Source: Bacteroidales bacterium M5 (GTDB lineage: Bacteria > Bacteroidota > Bacteroidia > Bacteroidales > Muribaculaceae). Taken from it: a stretch of DNA of 64,000 nucleotides. Positions within the stretch are counted from its first letter, which is position 1; each line of letters opens with the position of its first letter. Where the stretch lies: NCBI GenBank assembly GCA_001689535.1, contig LUJP01000080.1:1-64000 (forward strand). Direction: 5' to 3'. This document shows positions 42,243-51,599 of this stretch, one piece after another. The position numbers were made by a program, and so were the translations under genes. Below the pieces are notes generated by a model. It saw only the letters and a program-made list of their open reading frames with translations. It did no database searches and was not told the origin of the DNA.

Positions 42243-44447
42243 ATGAACCCGAAATATATCCTGGGGGCAATTCTGCTCTCGGCCACTCTCACCCTTCCGG
42301 CAACAGAACCGTTTCGCAACCCCGACCTTCCGGTAGAGCAGCGCGTAAGCGACCTCTTATCGCGCCTCACACTTGAAGAAAAAGTGAATCTGATGAAGCA
42401 CGACGCTCCTGCCGTTCCACGCCTCGGCATTCCGGCCTACAACTGGTGGAACGAGGCGCTCCACGGCGTGGCGCGCACGCCCGAAAAGGTAACCGTTTTC
42501 CCCCAGGCCATAGCCATGGCGGCAACTTTCGATCCGGAAGCGCTGCAACGTGCCGGTGACATTGCCTCTTCCGAAGGGCGTGCGCTGTTCAACGAGGCTC
42601 TTGCAGCCGGTAATGGCATACCGCAGTACCGCGGTCTTACCTACTGGACTCCAAACATAAACATATTTCGCGATCCGCGCTGGGGACGCGGACAGGAAAC
42701 ATACGGCGAAGATCCCTACCTCACGGCAAAAATGGGTGCGGCCATGGTGCGCGGACTCGAGGGTTCCGACCCGTTCTATCTGAAGGCCGTGGCTTGTGCC
42801 AAACACTATGCCGTGCACAGCGGTCCGGAAGGCAACCGCCACGTGTTTGACGCCCGAGTCTCCCCTCACGACCTCTGGGACACATATCTCCCCGCATTCC
42901 GCGAACTGGTGGTGAAAGCAAAGGTGCATGGCGTAATGTGTGCCTACAACCGCCTCGACGGACAGCCGTGCTGCGGCCACAACGAGCTGCTTCAGGACAT
43001 ACTCCGCAACCAGTGGCATTTCAAAGGCTATGTTACCTCCGACTGCTGGGCGGTAAATGATTTCGCCCACAATCACAAGACCCATACAAACGACACCGAA
43101 GCCGTGGCCGACGCCGTGCTCAGCGGAACCGACCTCGAATGCGGCAACCTGTATCCCCGCCTGGTCCAGGCCGTGGAGCAGGGAATAATCACCGAAAAAG
43201 AAATAAACGTTTCGCTGGCCCGACTTCTCGAAATCCAGTTCCGACTCGGTATGTTTGATGCGCCGGAGCGCAACCCCTACGCCTCGATTGACCGTAAGGT
43301 AATAGAATCACCCGCACACAAGGCCCACGCCTACAATATGGCCCGCAAATCGATGGTGCTTCTTAAAAATGAAGGTAACATTCTGCCGCTTGACTCCACG
43401 GCCATTCGCCGCATAGCTCTGGTGGGTCCCAACTTCAACAACGAATCGACCCTGCTTGCCAACTATTTCGGAGTTCCCAGCGAAATTATCACCCCGTATA
43501 AGAGCCTGAAAAAACGTTTCGGCAACCGCATACAGATCGACACCATCACCGGTGTAGGATTCGTGACTCCCCTGCCCGGCGCCCCCTCTCCGGCCGAAGT
43601 TGCGAGCAAAGCGGCCAAGACCGACATTATAATATTCGTGGGCGGAATCAGCGCCGACTATGAGGGTGAGGCAGGCGATGCCGGAGCTGCCGGATATGGT
43701 GGCTTTGCAAGCGGCGACCGCACCACGACAGCTCTGCCCGCTCCGCAGACCGCACTCCTCAAGGAGCTGAAGAAAACCGGACGTCCGGTTATTCTCGTAA
43801 ACATGTCAGGCTCCGTGATGAGTTTCGAATGGGAAAGCGACAATGTCGATGCCATTCTGCAGGCATGGTACGGAGGCCAGGCTGCCGGCGACGCGATTAC
43901 CGACATCCTGTTCGGAAGCTATAATCCCTCGGGACGCATGCCTCTGACCACATACAAATCCGACCGCGACCTGCCCGATTTCGAAGACTACTCCATGGCC
44001 GGACGCACCTACCGTTACTTCAAGGGCGATGTGCGATATCCTTTCGGCCACGGACTGAGCTATACCAAATTTTCATACAGCCCGCTCAACGCGCCCGACA
44101 GCGTGACCACCGGCCACGACGCCACGGTTTCGGTCACTGTAAAAAACACAGGCAAACGCCAGGGCGACGAAGTAGTGCAGCTCTACGTGAGCCATTCTCC
44201 CGAAGGCCGTGTGGCCGTTCCGGTGCGTTCGCTCAAAGGCTTCCGTCGTGTAAGCCTCAAGCCGGGTGAAAGCCGCAAGGTTTCCTTTACGCTCACCCCC
44301 GAAGAGCTCGGCCTGGTAGACAACCGCGGTAACCTTGTAATGGAGCCGGGAAGCGTCCAGATATACGTAGGCGGAGGCCAGCCTTTCCACTCGGCAGGAA
44401 GCTTTGCCGACCTCACTATAAAAGGCGACCCCTATAAGGTGTATTGA
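42243..44447 (+). CDS. Exported GH3 glycosidase, beta-xylosidase/beta-glucosidase type
   Basis: A 734-residue protein with signal peptide of about 20 residues. The GH3 N-terminal barrel has RLGIPAYNWWNEALHGVA, INIFRDPRWGRGQETYGEDP, CAKHYAVHSGPE, and the nucleophile Asp in YVTSDCWAV (D267). The alpha/beta sandwich domain follows (RKSMVLLKNEGNILPL), and a fibronectin III-like domain ends it (SVTVKNTGKRQGDEVVQLY). The WWNEALHG motif is typical of the xylosidase-like GH3 branch, fitting the nearby GH120. The truncated propeller frame begins almost at its stop codon. Confidence 0.93.
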   Translation: MNPKYILGAILLSATLTLPATEPFRNPDLPVEQRVSDLLSRLTLEEKVNLMKHDAPAVPRLGIPAYNWWNEALHGVARTPEKVTVFPQAIAMAATFDPEALQRAGDIASSEGRALFNEALAAGNGIPQYRGLTYWTPNINIFRDPRWGRGQETYGEDPYLTAKMGAAMVRGLEGSDPFYLKAVACAKHYAVHSGPEGNRHVFDARVSPHDLWDTYLPAFRELVVKAKVHGVMCAYNRLDGQPCCGHNELLQDILRNQWHFKGYVTSDCWAVNDFAHNHKTHTNDTEAVADAVLSGTDLECGNLYPRLVQAVEQGIITEKEINVSLARLLEIQFRLGMFDAPERNPYASIDRKVIESPAHKAHAYNMARKSMVLLKNEGNILPLDSTAIRRIALVGPNFNNESTLLANYFGVPSEIITPYKSLKKRFGNRIQIDTITGVGFVTPLPGAPSPAEVASKAAKTDIIIFVGGISADYEGEAGDAGAAGYGGFASGDRTTTALPAPQTALLKELKKTGRPVILVNMSGSVMSFEWESDNVDAILQAWYGGQAAGDAITDILFGSYNPSGRMPLTTYKSDRDLPDFEDYSMAGRTYRYFKGDVRYPFGHGLSYTKFSYSPLNAPDSVTTGHDATVSVTVKNTGKRQGDEVVQLYVSHSPEGRVAVPVRSLKGFRRVSLKPGESRKVSFTLTPEELGLVDNRGNLVMEPGSVQIYVGGGQPFHSAGSFADLTIKGDPYKVY

Positions 44448-44448
44448 C

Positions 44449-45487
44449 CTGAAAGTAAGGTGTGTTGGCCTGAAAACAGGTCCAGCTCCAGGCGACGTTT
44501 ATAATACTCTTCAATTACGCTCCACTTTTGCAATCGACTCAAGCCTGATTTACGACATAGAAAACATGGTGGTGGCCGATAACAAACTATTCATAAAGTC
44601 AAGGGATCTTCTGAAGTTCTTCAATGCATCCGACGGCAAGTTTCTGGGCAATCTCGCCTCAATAGGCGAGGGCCCCGGTGAATACCTTTTTGTGAACCGT
44701 CTGTGGAATACAGATGATACGATTCACATTTTCGACTCAATGTCCAAAAAAAATCAACAATTACAATTCGTCGGGACAATTTCTGTCATCCCGCACCTTA
44801 TTTGAAAATGCTCCCAAGACTTCTGCCGACCATCCGGCTGTAAATTTCGTTATCGAATCACCCGACGGCAATGGTTTCTACAGCATCAACACCTGGATGG
44901 GTGGTGTAGGCAAGCCTGTTCCGTCTTACTCAAAATATGCGGCCGATGATTCTATGGAATACCTCGTTAAAGGAAGATTCCTGAACTGCGGTTCTTATGG
45001 TTATTCACGTGCGGCCGTTGACCGTAAACACAACCGCGTGCTGACGTGGGAGAATTGCATCGACACTCTCTTTGCCATTTCCGACTCCACCGTCAGGCCT
45101 CTCTACGCCCTGGATTATGGCAAATACTCGATACCGCAACACATTCAGAGCCTCCCCGATATGTTTGACCGCATGCTTACTCTGAAAAATATGGAGGGAT
45201 GCAACCTTATTGTCTCCTCACAATATTTCACTCCGGTAGACAACAAGATTATCTACTCCATCATGCACTACAACAACATAGATGGCAACGACGGCATTCT
45301 GATTGTGACTCTCGACCAAGACGACGCTTCCGCCCGGGCGGTACGACTAAAAGATCCCTCAGGCCGCTACATTCCCCAGGCTTCAATTCTTGTTGACGGA
45401 GATTACCTATACGTGGCTTTGCGCGACAGTAAGAACGAGGAAGCCAATCCGTCTGTGGCCCGCCTTCCATTGTCTGAATTTCTATGA
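44449..45487 (+). pseudogene. 6-bladed beta-propeller protein remnant, 5'-truncated and frameshifted
   Basis: Two frames together encode one beta-propeller protein of the BF2992/6-bladed type (KFLGNLASIGEGPGEYLFV is its typical blade motif). The first frame covers 44449-44755 and the second 44714-45487; they join at the eight-A run near 44745-44752, where a one-base slip is the likely cause. No start codon with signal peptide exists: coding similarity begins right after the GH3 stop, so the N-terminus has been deleted. The intact family is an exported lipoprotein of unknown role. The 3' end is intact and overlaps the next small ORF (ATGA). Confidence 0.75.
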
Positions 45488-45702
45488 AATCTGCCATAAT
45501 TTCAATTCTGATTGGACTGTTTGCCGGTACCGCATCATGGCAGGCATTTCAGCTAATCCATGACCGTAAAGCACAAGAACAGGCCAATGCATATGTTAAT
45601 TATAACTCACTGATTGAAGAGGACATACGAGCCATAATTGAACAAATACCGATAAATCTTTGTGAAATTCCAATTTTCAGCAATAAAGGGACTATGGCAT
45701 AG
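45484..45702 (+). pseudogene. Small single-TM protein, probably cut short
   Basis: A 72-codon frame coupled to the propeller stop by a 4-base overlap. It has an N-terminal membrane helix (ISILIGLFAGTASW) and then a polar helix (DRKAQEQANAY). The last 15 codons run into DNA that encodes an RND permease in another frame, so the natural C-terminus is probably lost. No family recognised. Confidence 0.5.
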
Positions 45703-46462
45703 ACACCGACTATACGTTCCTTGAAACCAACGAGCGGCTCGATGCCATTCGCTCACAGCTTCCTGTGGCGGGGGTTAGCATCAGAACGGCAAAGGCCAAG
45801 GCCACCGACCTGCCGGTGATGCTCATACAGGTAACCGAAAACAGCTCCGATGTATCGCGAAGCGACAAACGCCAGATGAGCGATGTGGTGGACAACGTGG
45901 TGCGCCGCAGGCTCGAGCAGCTCCCGGATGTATCCATGGTGGATATTACCGGAACCGTGCAGCCCCAGATATCGCTGTACCCCGACCTGCAGCGCCTCTC
46001 GCAGTGCAACCTTACGGTAGCGGACATAATGCAGGCGTTAAGCCGGGCAGGGAGCGCCAATTCCACGGTGGGGGTCATTGACGGCGGACGAGTATGCCAT
46101 CTGAATGTAAACAACAGTCTGACCTCGCACTTCTCGTGGCGGGAGTAATCACTGTATTCTATGCCTTTTTCCTGCTCTCCTCTTACTCCGACTCGTTGAA
46201 GGCGCTGAGAAAGAAATCGCCCGGCATGCCTAAGAACTCTGAGATTATCTCTTCATCGGCCCTGTCGCAAGCCATGATGTCTACTCTGCCCACAGTTGCA
46301 CTAACCACAATTGTCATAGTTGCGACCATGGCGGTAAATATCTCAGACAGCTTTATGTTATGGGATGACTTTTCAAAAATCCTGAGCGGAGGTCTGGCCG
46401 GCTCAGTAATAGCGGTAATAATTATACCGCCATTGGTTCTTATTCCAAGGCGGCATAAATAA
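45687..46462 (+). pseudogene. RND efflux permease remnant (internal deletion)
   Basis: Residues encoded from 45687 to about 46120 match the porter (PN1/PN2) domain of AcrB-type permeases: TDYTFLETNERLDAIRSQLP, LEQLPDVSMVDITG, LTVADIMQALSRAGS. The frame then shifts, and 46115-46462 encodes a hydrophobic stretch (ALSQAMMSTLPTVALTT..., GGLAGSVIAVIIIPPLVL) like the last transmembrane segments of the same family. A complete permease has about 1,000 residues; the start and most of the middle are missing. No promoter or start codon is evident. Confidence 0.7.
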
Positions 46463-46490
46463 AGCTACAGAATGGGATGTGAGGGGGAGC

Positions 46491-47507
46491 TTATTTTCCG
46501 TGCTCCTTGTAGATGACGTTGGTCACCACCTGGCCTACAGCCTTGAGAGTGGAACGGTCAATGTTGGTGAGGTTGTCGCTCAGGCGGTGCCATGTTGGAT
46601 TGAACGATCCCGTCTGTGGATTATTGCATTCTATGATGTCTATGCAAGGTATACCTCCCCGGTTTATGAATATATGGTCGTCGGTTATGCCGCCGCCGAT
46701 GTCGTTCACGAATACTGAGGCGTATGGCGAAACGGAAGCCTCGCTCCACACACGGTCAACCACATCGGGTGCCTCACGGTTTGAAATGTACTCACGGTGG
46801 AATCGCGCGCCGCGGCCACCTACCATGTCGAGCAGTATGCCGTAGACCGGACGGTCTTCCTTTGTGGCGTAAGGCATATTGTTTACCCAGTGCTGGGTTC
46901 CCAGACACCAGGTTGACTCATTTGAACCCCAGCCTTCCGTCTTGCCGTAATCTTCGGCATCCACCAGAAGTATGTCCACTCCCACTTCGGGCGTCTGCTG
47001 CCCTATGAGCCGGGCTATCTCCAGCAGTACTCCCACCCCGCTGGCGCCGTCGTTCGCGCCGTCAATCGGTGTGTTGTGTTTTGCGGGATCTTCCTCATTA
47101 TCAGCCCACGGACGGGTATCGTAATGGGCCAGAAGAAGCACTTTGCGTTTCGCTCCGCTGTTGAAGCGGCCCATGATATTGTTTATGGGAAGGGCGTCGC
47201 CGGTATAGGCGCTCACCATCGCGTTCTGGGTGATGATTGTGTCAGCTCCAGCTTTATGCAGTGTGCTCACTATATAATTGGCGCATTCGGTATGTGCTTT
47301 TGTGCGGGGCACTCTCGGCCCGAAGCCCACCTGACGCGAAATGTGCAGATAGGCGCTATCCTCGTTAAACGAGGGTATCTCCCCGCCTGCCCTTACTTCG
47401 GAGACAGCCATGGTAGTGTCGGCGTGCGTGCCGTCACTCCCCGCCTTTCCTGAGCCACACGAGCTCAGAAGTATTATGCTTACGAAAAGGGAAATATTTC
47501 TAAACAT
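46491..47507 (-). CDS. M28 peptidase / glutaminyl cyclase-like lipoprotein
   Basis: A 338-residue lipoprotein: the lipobox LLSSC-G follows a short hydrophobic signal, so the ATG at 47507 is chosen over one eight codons earlier. The M28 zinc site is visible in [24 protein letters not shown] and LVDAEDYGK, and [17 protein letters not shown]. The layout matches the bacterial glutaminyl-peptide cyclotransferase-like group of M28, which forms N-terminal pyroglutamate on exported proteins; a plain aminopeptidase is the alternative. Monocistronic, minus-strand promoter at 47529-47536. Confidence 0.88.
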   Translation of the reverse strand: MFRNISLFVSIILLSSCGSGKAGSDGTHADTTMAVSEVRAGGEIPSFNEDSAYLHISRQVGFGPRVPRTKAHTECANYIVSTLHKAGADTIITQNAMVSAYTGDALPINNIMGRFNSGAKRKVLLLAHYDTRPWADNEEDPAKHNTPIDGANDGASGVGVLLEIARLIGQQTPEVGVDILLVDAEDYGKTEGWGSNESTWCLGTQHWVNNMPYATKEDRPVYGILLDMVGGRGARFHREYISNREAPDVVDRVWSEASVSPYASVFVNDIGGGITDDHIFINRGGIPCIDIIECNNPQTGSFNPTWHRLSDNLTNIDRSTLKAVGQVVTNVIYKEHGK

Positions 47508-47528
47508 CTCTCGATTGGTTTGATTTGG

Positions 47529-47536
47529 CAAAGTTA
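47529..47536 (-). promoter_or_regulatory. M28 gene promoter, -7 box TAACTTTG
   Basis: Reverse complement of caaagtta, 22 bp upstream of the start. Confidence 0.7.
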
Positions 47537-47643
47537 CGAAGTTGTTACGAACAAATTACGTTTCAACCAATTTATTTTCACTCCCCATGTTTAATTTATG
47601 TTAAATATAGAATGACCTCTCCTTCTCCCCACCATAAATGGAC

Positions 47644-47651
47644 TATCTTTG
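47644..47651 (+). promoter_or_regulatory. ligA promoter, -7 box TATCTTTG
   Basis: Exact -7 consensus, 30 bp before the ATG at 47681; rules out upstream in-frame starts. Confidence 0.75.
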
Positions 47652-47680
47652 CCACTTTCATAATCTTTTTTACACATCCG

Positions 47681-49702
47681 ATGCAATCAGCCAAAGAAGA
47701 AATCGAAGCCCTGCGACGTGAACTTAATGAGCACAACTACAACTATTATGTGCTCAACAGCCCGGCTATTTCCGATTATGATTATGACATGATGATGAAA
47801 CGCCTCGAAGTCATCGAGGCCGCACATCCCGAGCTTGACGACCCACTATCGCCGTCCCACCGCGTAGGCTCCGACCTGGCCGCCAAGGGTTTCGAACAGT
47901 TCGTACACAGGCGCCAGATGCTTTCTCTGGCAAACACCTATTCCATCGATGAGGTAAATGATTTCGTAAGGCGATGCCGCGAGGCCCTCATGGGCGAGAA
48001 GTTCGACATTGTGGGCGAGATGAAGTTTGACGGCACATCCATTTCCCTCCACTATTCGGGCGGCCGACTCGTAAGGGCCGTAACCCGCGGTGACGGCGAG
48101 AAAGGCGATGTGGTCACCGACAATGTGAAGACCATCCGCAGCATTCCTCTTGAGCTCCGTGGCTCAGGCTGGCCCGACGAATTCGAGATACGCGGCGAGA
48201 TTGTGCTTCCATGGAAAGCTTTCGACGCGCTGAACACCGAAAGGGAATTCAATGAGGAACCACTTTTTGCCAATCCGCGCAACGCAGCTTCCGGAACCCT
48301 CAAGATGCAGAATTCGGCCGAAGTCGCACGCCGTGGGCTCGACGCATACTTCTATTATCTTCTCGGCGACAATCTTCCCGCCGACAACCATTACGACAAC
48401 ATGCAGGCTGCCCGTGAGTGGGGTTTCAAGGTGAGCGACGCCATGACGCTGCTCCACTCCCTCGATGAGGTTGACGCCTTCATTTCCCATTGGGACACCG
48501 CCCGCAAGGAACTCCCCGTGGCAACGGACGGCCTGGTGTTCAAAGTCAACTCCCTGCGCCAGCAGCTCAATCTCGGTTTCACGGCCAAAAGCCCCCGATG
48601 GGCCGTGGCCTATAAGTTTCAGGCTGAGCGCGCGCTGACCCCCCTGCGGTTCGTTTCGTTCGAAGTGGGGCGCACAGGTATCATCACCCCCGTGGCCAAC
48701 CTTGAGCCGGTGCTTCTCTCCGGCACGGTCGTGAAACGCGCCTCACTTCACAACGCCGACATAATACGCTCGCTCAACCTCCACGACCGCGACTGGCTCT
48801 ACGTGGAGAAAGGAGGCGAAATCATCCCCAAGATAGTGGATGTAGACCTCGAGCACCGCGACCCCTCCGCATCGCCGGTGGAATTCGTTACCGTCTGCCC
48901 CTCGTGCGGCACACCGCTGCGCCATGTAGAGGGCGAGGCGGCGATTGTATGCCCCAACATCTACGGCTGCGCTCCTCAGATCAAGGGCCGCATAGAGCAC
49001 TTTGTAGGACGCCGCATGATGAACATCGACGGCATAGGAGAAGAAACGGCCACCCTGCTCTATCGCAGCGGCCTCGCCAAAGATCCCGCCGACCTGTATT
49101 CGCTTACCTACGACCAGCTTGCCTCTCTGCCGGGATTCGGCGAGAAGAGCGCCGAAAGAATTCTCGACGGCCTCCGCGCTTCGCTATCGGTTCCCTTCGA
49201 CCGTGTGCTCTACGCTCTCTCCGTTCCAAACGTGGGTGAGACCGGCGCCAAGAAAATCGCGCGCGCCGCGGGCTCAATCGACCGTCTGATGTCGATGTCC
49301 GAAGCCGAACTCACGGCGATTGAAGACGTAGGTCCCCGCATCGCCGCCGGAATTGTGGACTATTTCTCGCGTCCCGAAGTGCGGACTCTCGTGGAGCGTC
49401 TGCGCGCCGCCGGACTGAAAATGGAAATGGACGTGGACACATCCACTCCCCGCTCCGAGATTCTCGCCAGAAAACAGATTGTGATATCCGGCACATTCAC
49501 CCACAACTCCCGCGACCGCTACAAAGAACTCATCGAGCTGAACGGCGGAAAGAACGTCGGCTCGATTTCCAAAAAGACATCATTCGTTCTCGCCGGCGAC
49601 AACATGGGTCCCGCCAAGCTCGAGAAAGCCTCGCGACTCGGCGTGCCGATTATGGACGAAGATTCTTTTCTCCGACTCATCAACCCGTCGGAAAACGACT
49701 GA
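47681..49702 (+). CDS. ligA: NAD-dependent DNA ligase
   Basis: A 673-residue cytosolic enzyme that seals nicks using NAD. The Ia domain ([15 protein letters not shown]) leads to the adenylation domain with catalytic lysine in EMKFDGTS (K115). The OB fold, a C4 zinc finger ([10 protein letters not shown]...CPNIYGC), the helix-hairpin-helix repeats ([37 protein letters not shown]) and a C-terminal BRCT domain follow in the usual order and length. The ATG at 47681 matches known LigA N-termini and sits 30 bp after the -7 box. Confidence 0.97.
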   Translation: MQSAKEEIEALRRELNEHNYNYYVLNSPAISDYDYDMMMKRLEVIEAAHPELDDPLSPSHRVGSDLAAKGFEQFVHRRQMLSLANTYSIDEVNDFVRRCREALMGEKFDIVGEMKFDGTSISLHYSGGRLVRAVTRGDGEKGDVVTDNVKTIRSIPLELRGSGWPDEFEIRGEIVLPWKAFDALNTEREFNEEPLFANPRNAASGTLKMQNSAEVARRGLDAYFYYLLGDNLPADNHYDNMQAAREWGFKVSDAMTLLHSLDEVDAFISHWDTARKELPVATDGLVFKVNSLRQQLNLGFTAKSPRWAVAYKFQAERALTPLRFVSFEVGRTGIITPVANLEPVLLSGTVVKRASLHNADIIRSLNLHDRDWLYVEKGGEIIPKIVDVDLEHRDPSASPVEFVTVCPSCGTPLRHVEGEAAIVCPNIYGCAPQIKGRIEHFVGRRMMNIDGIGEETATLLYRSGLAKDPADLYSLTYDQLASLPGFGEKSAERILDGLRASLSVPFDRVLYALSVPNVGETGAKKIARAAGSIDRLMSMSEAELTAIEDVGPRIAAGIVDYFSRPEVRTLVERLRAAGLKMEMDVDTSTPRSEILARKQIVISGTFTHNSRDRYKELIELNGGKNVGSISKKTSFVLAGDNMGPAKLEKASRLGVPIMDEDSFLRLINPSEND

Positions 49703-49735
49703 CAATAACTTTTTTATCACAAATAATTTACAAGT

Positions 49736-50347
49736 ATGAAAAAGCAAATCAAATTTCTCGCTGTAATAGCAGCAATTGTAATTTCCGGCCTTTCTATGAA
49801 AGCAGATGCACAGTTCCGCTTCGGTCTTCGTGCCGGATTGAATGTAAGCTCCCTGCATTTCAACAACTCTCTTTTCGACGCCTCTAACCGTGCCGGATTC
49901 ACCGGCGGTATTATCACCGAATTCACCATGCCCGTGGTAGGCATCGGTTTCGACGCATCGCTCATGTATGTTCGTCGCAACCAGCAGTGGTTCGAGGAAA
50001 ACGTCGGCACTGAGAAAGTGGGCCGCGACTATATCGACCTGCCTATCAACCTCAAATGGAAAATGAACATTCCGGTAATCAACGCCATTGCTCGTCCGTT
50101 CCTTACCACCGGCCCCGTATTCTCGCTGATGACCGGAAGCAAAAACTACATGGAGGACGTAAAAGGCCGTCGCTTCGACACCGCATGGAGCTTTGGCGCA
50201 GGTGTTGAGGTGCTCAGCCATCTCCAGGTTTCAGCATCCTACGGACTCGGCCTCACAAAAGCCCTCAAGACTACTGGCGCCACTTCCACCGCCAACATTG
50301 AAGGCCACAACCGCTACTGGACCGTAACGGCAGCCTACCTCTTCTGA
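49736..50347 (+). CDS. Outer-membrane beta-barrel protein (PorT/OmpA-barrel type)
   Basis: A 203-residue protein with signal peptide (cleavage near ADA-QF, residue 25) and a barrel of about eight strands: FRFGLRAGLNVSSLHF opens and NRYWTVTAAYLF closes with the terminal Phe required for BAM insertion. It matches the PF13568 OM barrel family, common in Bacteroidetes, with no known ligand. It follows ligA by 33 bp and may be read from it; its terminator overlaps the promoter of the tRNA gene. Confidence 0.85.
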   Translation: MKKQIKFLAVIAAIVISGLSMKADAQFRFGLRAGLNVSSLHFNNSLFDASNRAGFTGGIITEFTMPVVGIGFDASLMYVRRNQQWFEENVGTEKVGRDYIDLPINLKWKMNIPVINAIARPFLTTGPVFSLMTGSKNYMEDVKGRRFDTAWSFGAGVEVLSHLQVSASYGLGLTKALKTTGATSTANIEGHNRYWTVTAAYLF

Positions 50348-50411
50348 TGCATTTTCCTGACGCATCTTCCCATTTAGATGCATCCTCCCCTTATTTCCAC
50401 ACTTAACACTG

Positions 50412-50458
50412 ATATGAGGCAAAAAATCCCCTCAGGATTTTGCCTCATATTTTATTTT
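50412..50458 (+). terminator. Terminator of the OM barrel gene
   Basis: atatgaggcaaaa (50412-50424) pairs with ttttgcctcatat (50438-50450), then tttatttt. The right arm contains the TTTG that serves as -33 element of the tRNA promoter. Confidence 0.9.
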
Positions 50459-50469
50459 GCCTAATTTTG
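50439..50469 (+). promoter_or_regulatory. tRNA-Gly promoter, TTTG-N19-TAATTTTG
   Basis: TTTG at 50439-50442 and TAATTTTG at 50462-50469 with a 19-bp spacer: a full Bacteroidota consensus promoter 48 bp upstream of the tRNA. Confidence 0.8.
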
Positions 50470-50517
50470 CACCGCTGACCTCCGGCTGCCCGCCAGCAGC
50501 CAGAGCCACCACAAATC

Positions 50518-50590
50518 GCGGCAGTAGCTCAGTTGGTAGAGCATCAGCTTCCCAAGCTGAGGGTCGCGGGTTCGAGCCCCGTTTGCCGCT
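50518..50590 (+). tRNA. tRNA-Gly (anticodon CCC)
   Basis: 73 nt with all arms: acceptor GCGGCAG pairs with TTGCCGC (one G-U), D arm around agctcagttggtagagc, anticodon stem TCAGC/GCTGA with loop TTCCCAA giving anticodon CCC for codon GGG, T arm GCGGG-TTCGAGC-CCCGT. Discriminator T; the CCA end is not encoded. Confidence 0.95.
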
Positions 50591-50598
50591 CCTTCATG

Positions 50599-50647
50599 AA
50601 AGCCAAATAGTTAACACCGCAACCGTTAACCATTTGGCTTCTTTTTT
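50599..50647 (+). terminator. tRNA terminator
   Basis: aagccaaat (50600-50608) pairs with atttggctt (50632-50640), with an inner gttaac/gttaac pairing, followed by ctttttt. Confidence 0.85.
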
Positions 50648-51013
50648 ATCAACGCCACTTCTTATTTTAGGTGAGTGGGATGTAGAAGCTGAACTGTTCG
50701 TTCGACGGCCGGAGGCCGACGTTCCCAGCTCTCAGGTGCATGGGCCGTAGATATCCTTATCGACGGTTGAATGTGTGGCGATAGGTATATCGCCACTCCA
50801 CGCAACAGCCTTATCGCATTTCTTAAGATTTAAATAAACCTATTTTTACATTACCCTGCAATATTCAGTGGGAGGAAGGAGTATTGGAGTACCAATCGCC
50901 ATATTTAACTTTATTTTGATGGCGAGTGCAGGATAGTTGCACATGCAGGGAGGTATTTTTGCCGTACAATCAATGATATAGCCGCTCGGCATAATTTCTA
51001 AATTCTCTTTCCC
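50648..51013. other. Gene-free stretch
   Basis: Contains a perfect 9-bp inverted repeat gtggcgata/tatcgccac at 50775-50796 and a ggccggaggcc palindrome near 50710, resembling a degraded dispersed repeat. No credible gene; no clear promoter seen. Confidence 0.5.
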
Positions 51014-51235
51014 ATGACAACCATCGCAAAATCCGATCTGATTTTCGCCACACTCTCGCTCCACGGCTCTACCGTGGCATCGATGCAGATGAGTGGCGTG
51101 AGCACACTCCCTGAAATTATCCGCACAATCCGGTCGTCGGTCGACTCCCTCTCGGGCATGGCCACTCTGTCGCTACGCAACGGCAGCCAGGGCTGGAGTT
51201 CCACCCATAGGCTACTATTCTCAGCAGCCGTCTGA
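51014..51235 (+). CDS. Small hypothetical protein
   Basis: A 73-residue frame. Predicted beta-alpha-beta pattern: a hydrophobic strand (DLIFATLSLHG), a helix (TLPEIIRTIRSSVDSL), then LATL-like GMATLSLRNGSQGWSS. Such short 'TLRN...GW' proteins seem familiar from Bacteroidales genomes but I cannot name a family. A frame on the opposite strand overlaps it but lacks this ordered pattern. It converges on the TPR gene. Moderately likely to be real. Confidence 0.5.
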   Translation: MTTIAKSDLIFATLSLHGSTVASMQMSGVSTLPEIIRTIRSSVDSLSGMATLSLRNGSQGWSSTHRLLFSAAV

Positions 51236-51243
51236 GGGCATCC

Positions 51244-51513
51244 TTAGGGATTCAGCAGGTCGGGGTTGAAAAACGCCTCGATATCACGCGCCTGCTCCAG
51301 AGCCTTCGACGCCGGTCCTTCAGGATCTATTTCCGCCGAGGCGGCATAATCATTCATGGCAGAGCTGCGGCGCCCAAGCCGCCACCACAGTTTGCCACGA
51401 ATAAACCGAGCCTGCGCATTCTGCGGATGCTCTGCCACAAACCGGTCGAGTGCCTCCATGGCCTCGCCGGTTTTGTTTTTCCTTATCAGTCCTTCGATTT
51501 CTTCTATAGTCAT
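51244..51513 (-). CDS. Small TPR protein
   Basis: An 89-residue soluble protein made of about two TPR-like helical pairs (KNKTGEAMEALDRFVAEHPQNAQARFIRGKL with W-R-L-G-R and A-x-x-D-Y-A-x-S-A-E-I-D-P). Such repeats mediate protein contacts; the partner is unknown. No signal peptide. A minus-strand TATCTTTG box lies at 51585-51592, 72 bp upstream of the start and only 8 bp from the divergent phytase gene. Confidence 0.75.
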   Translation of the reverse strand: MTIEEIEGLIRKNKTGEAMEALDRFVAEHPQNAQARFIRGKLWWRLGRRSSAMNDYAASAEIDPEGPASKALEQARDIEAFFNPDLLNP

Positions 51514-51584
51514 TTTCCTACTTTTTTACCTTTCAGAACGTTCTAAATAAAACGGCGGTTCCGCTGCCTCGATTTATCACCCTG

Positions 51585-51592
51585 CAAAGATA
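51585..51592 (-). promoter_or_regulatory. TPR gene promoter, -7 box TATCTTTG
   Basis: Reverse complement of caaagata; 72 bp upstream of the TPR start at 51513. Confidence 0.65.
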
Positions 51593-51599
51593 GCAAAGA

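Noticed and set aside
50457..50750. 97-aa frame over the tRNA-Gly gene
   Set aside because: It only reads through the tRNA and its terminator.
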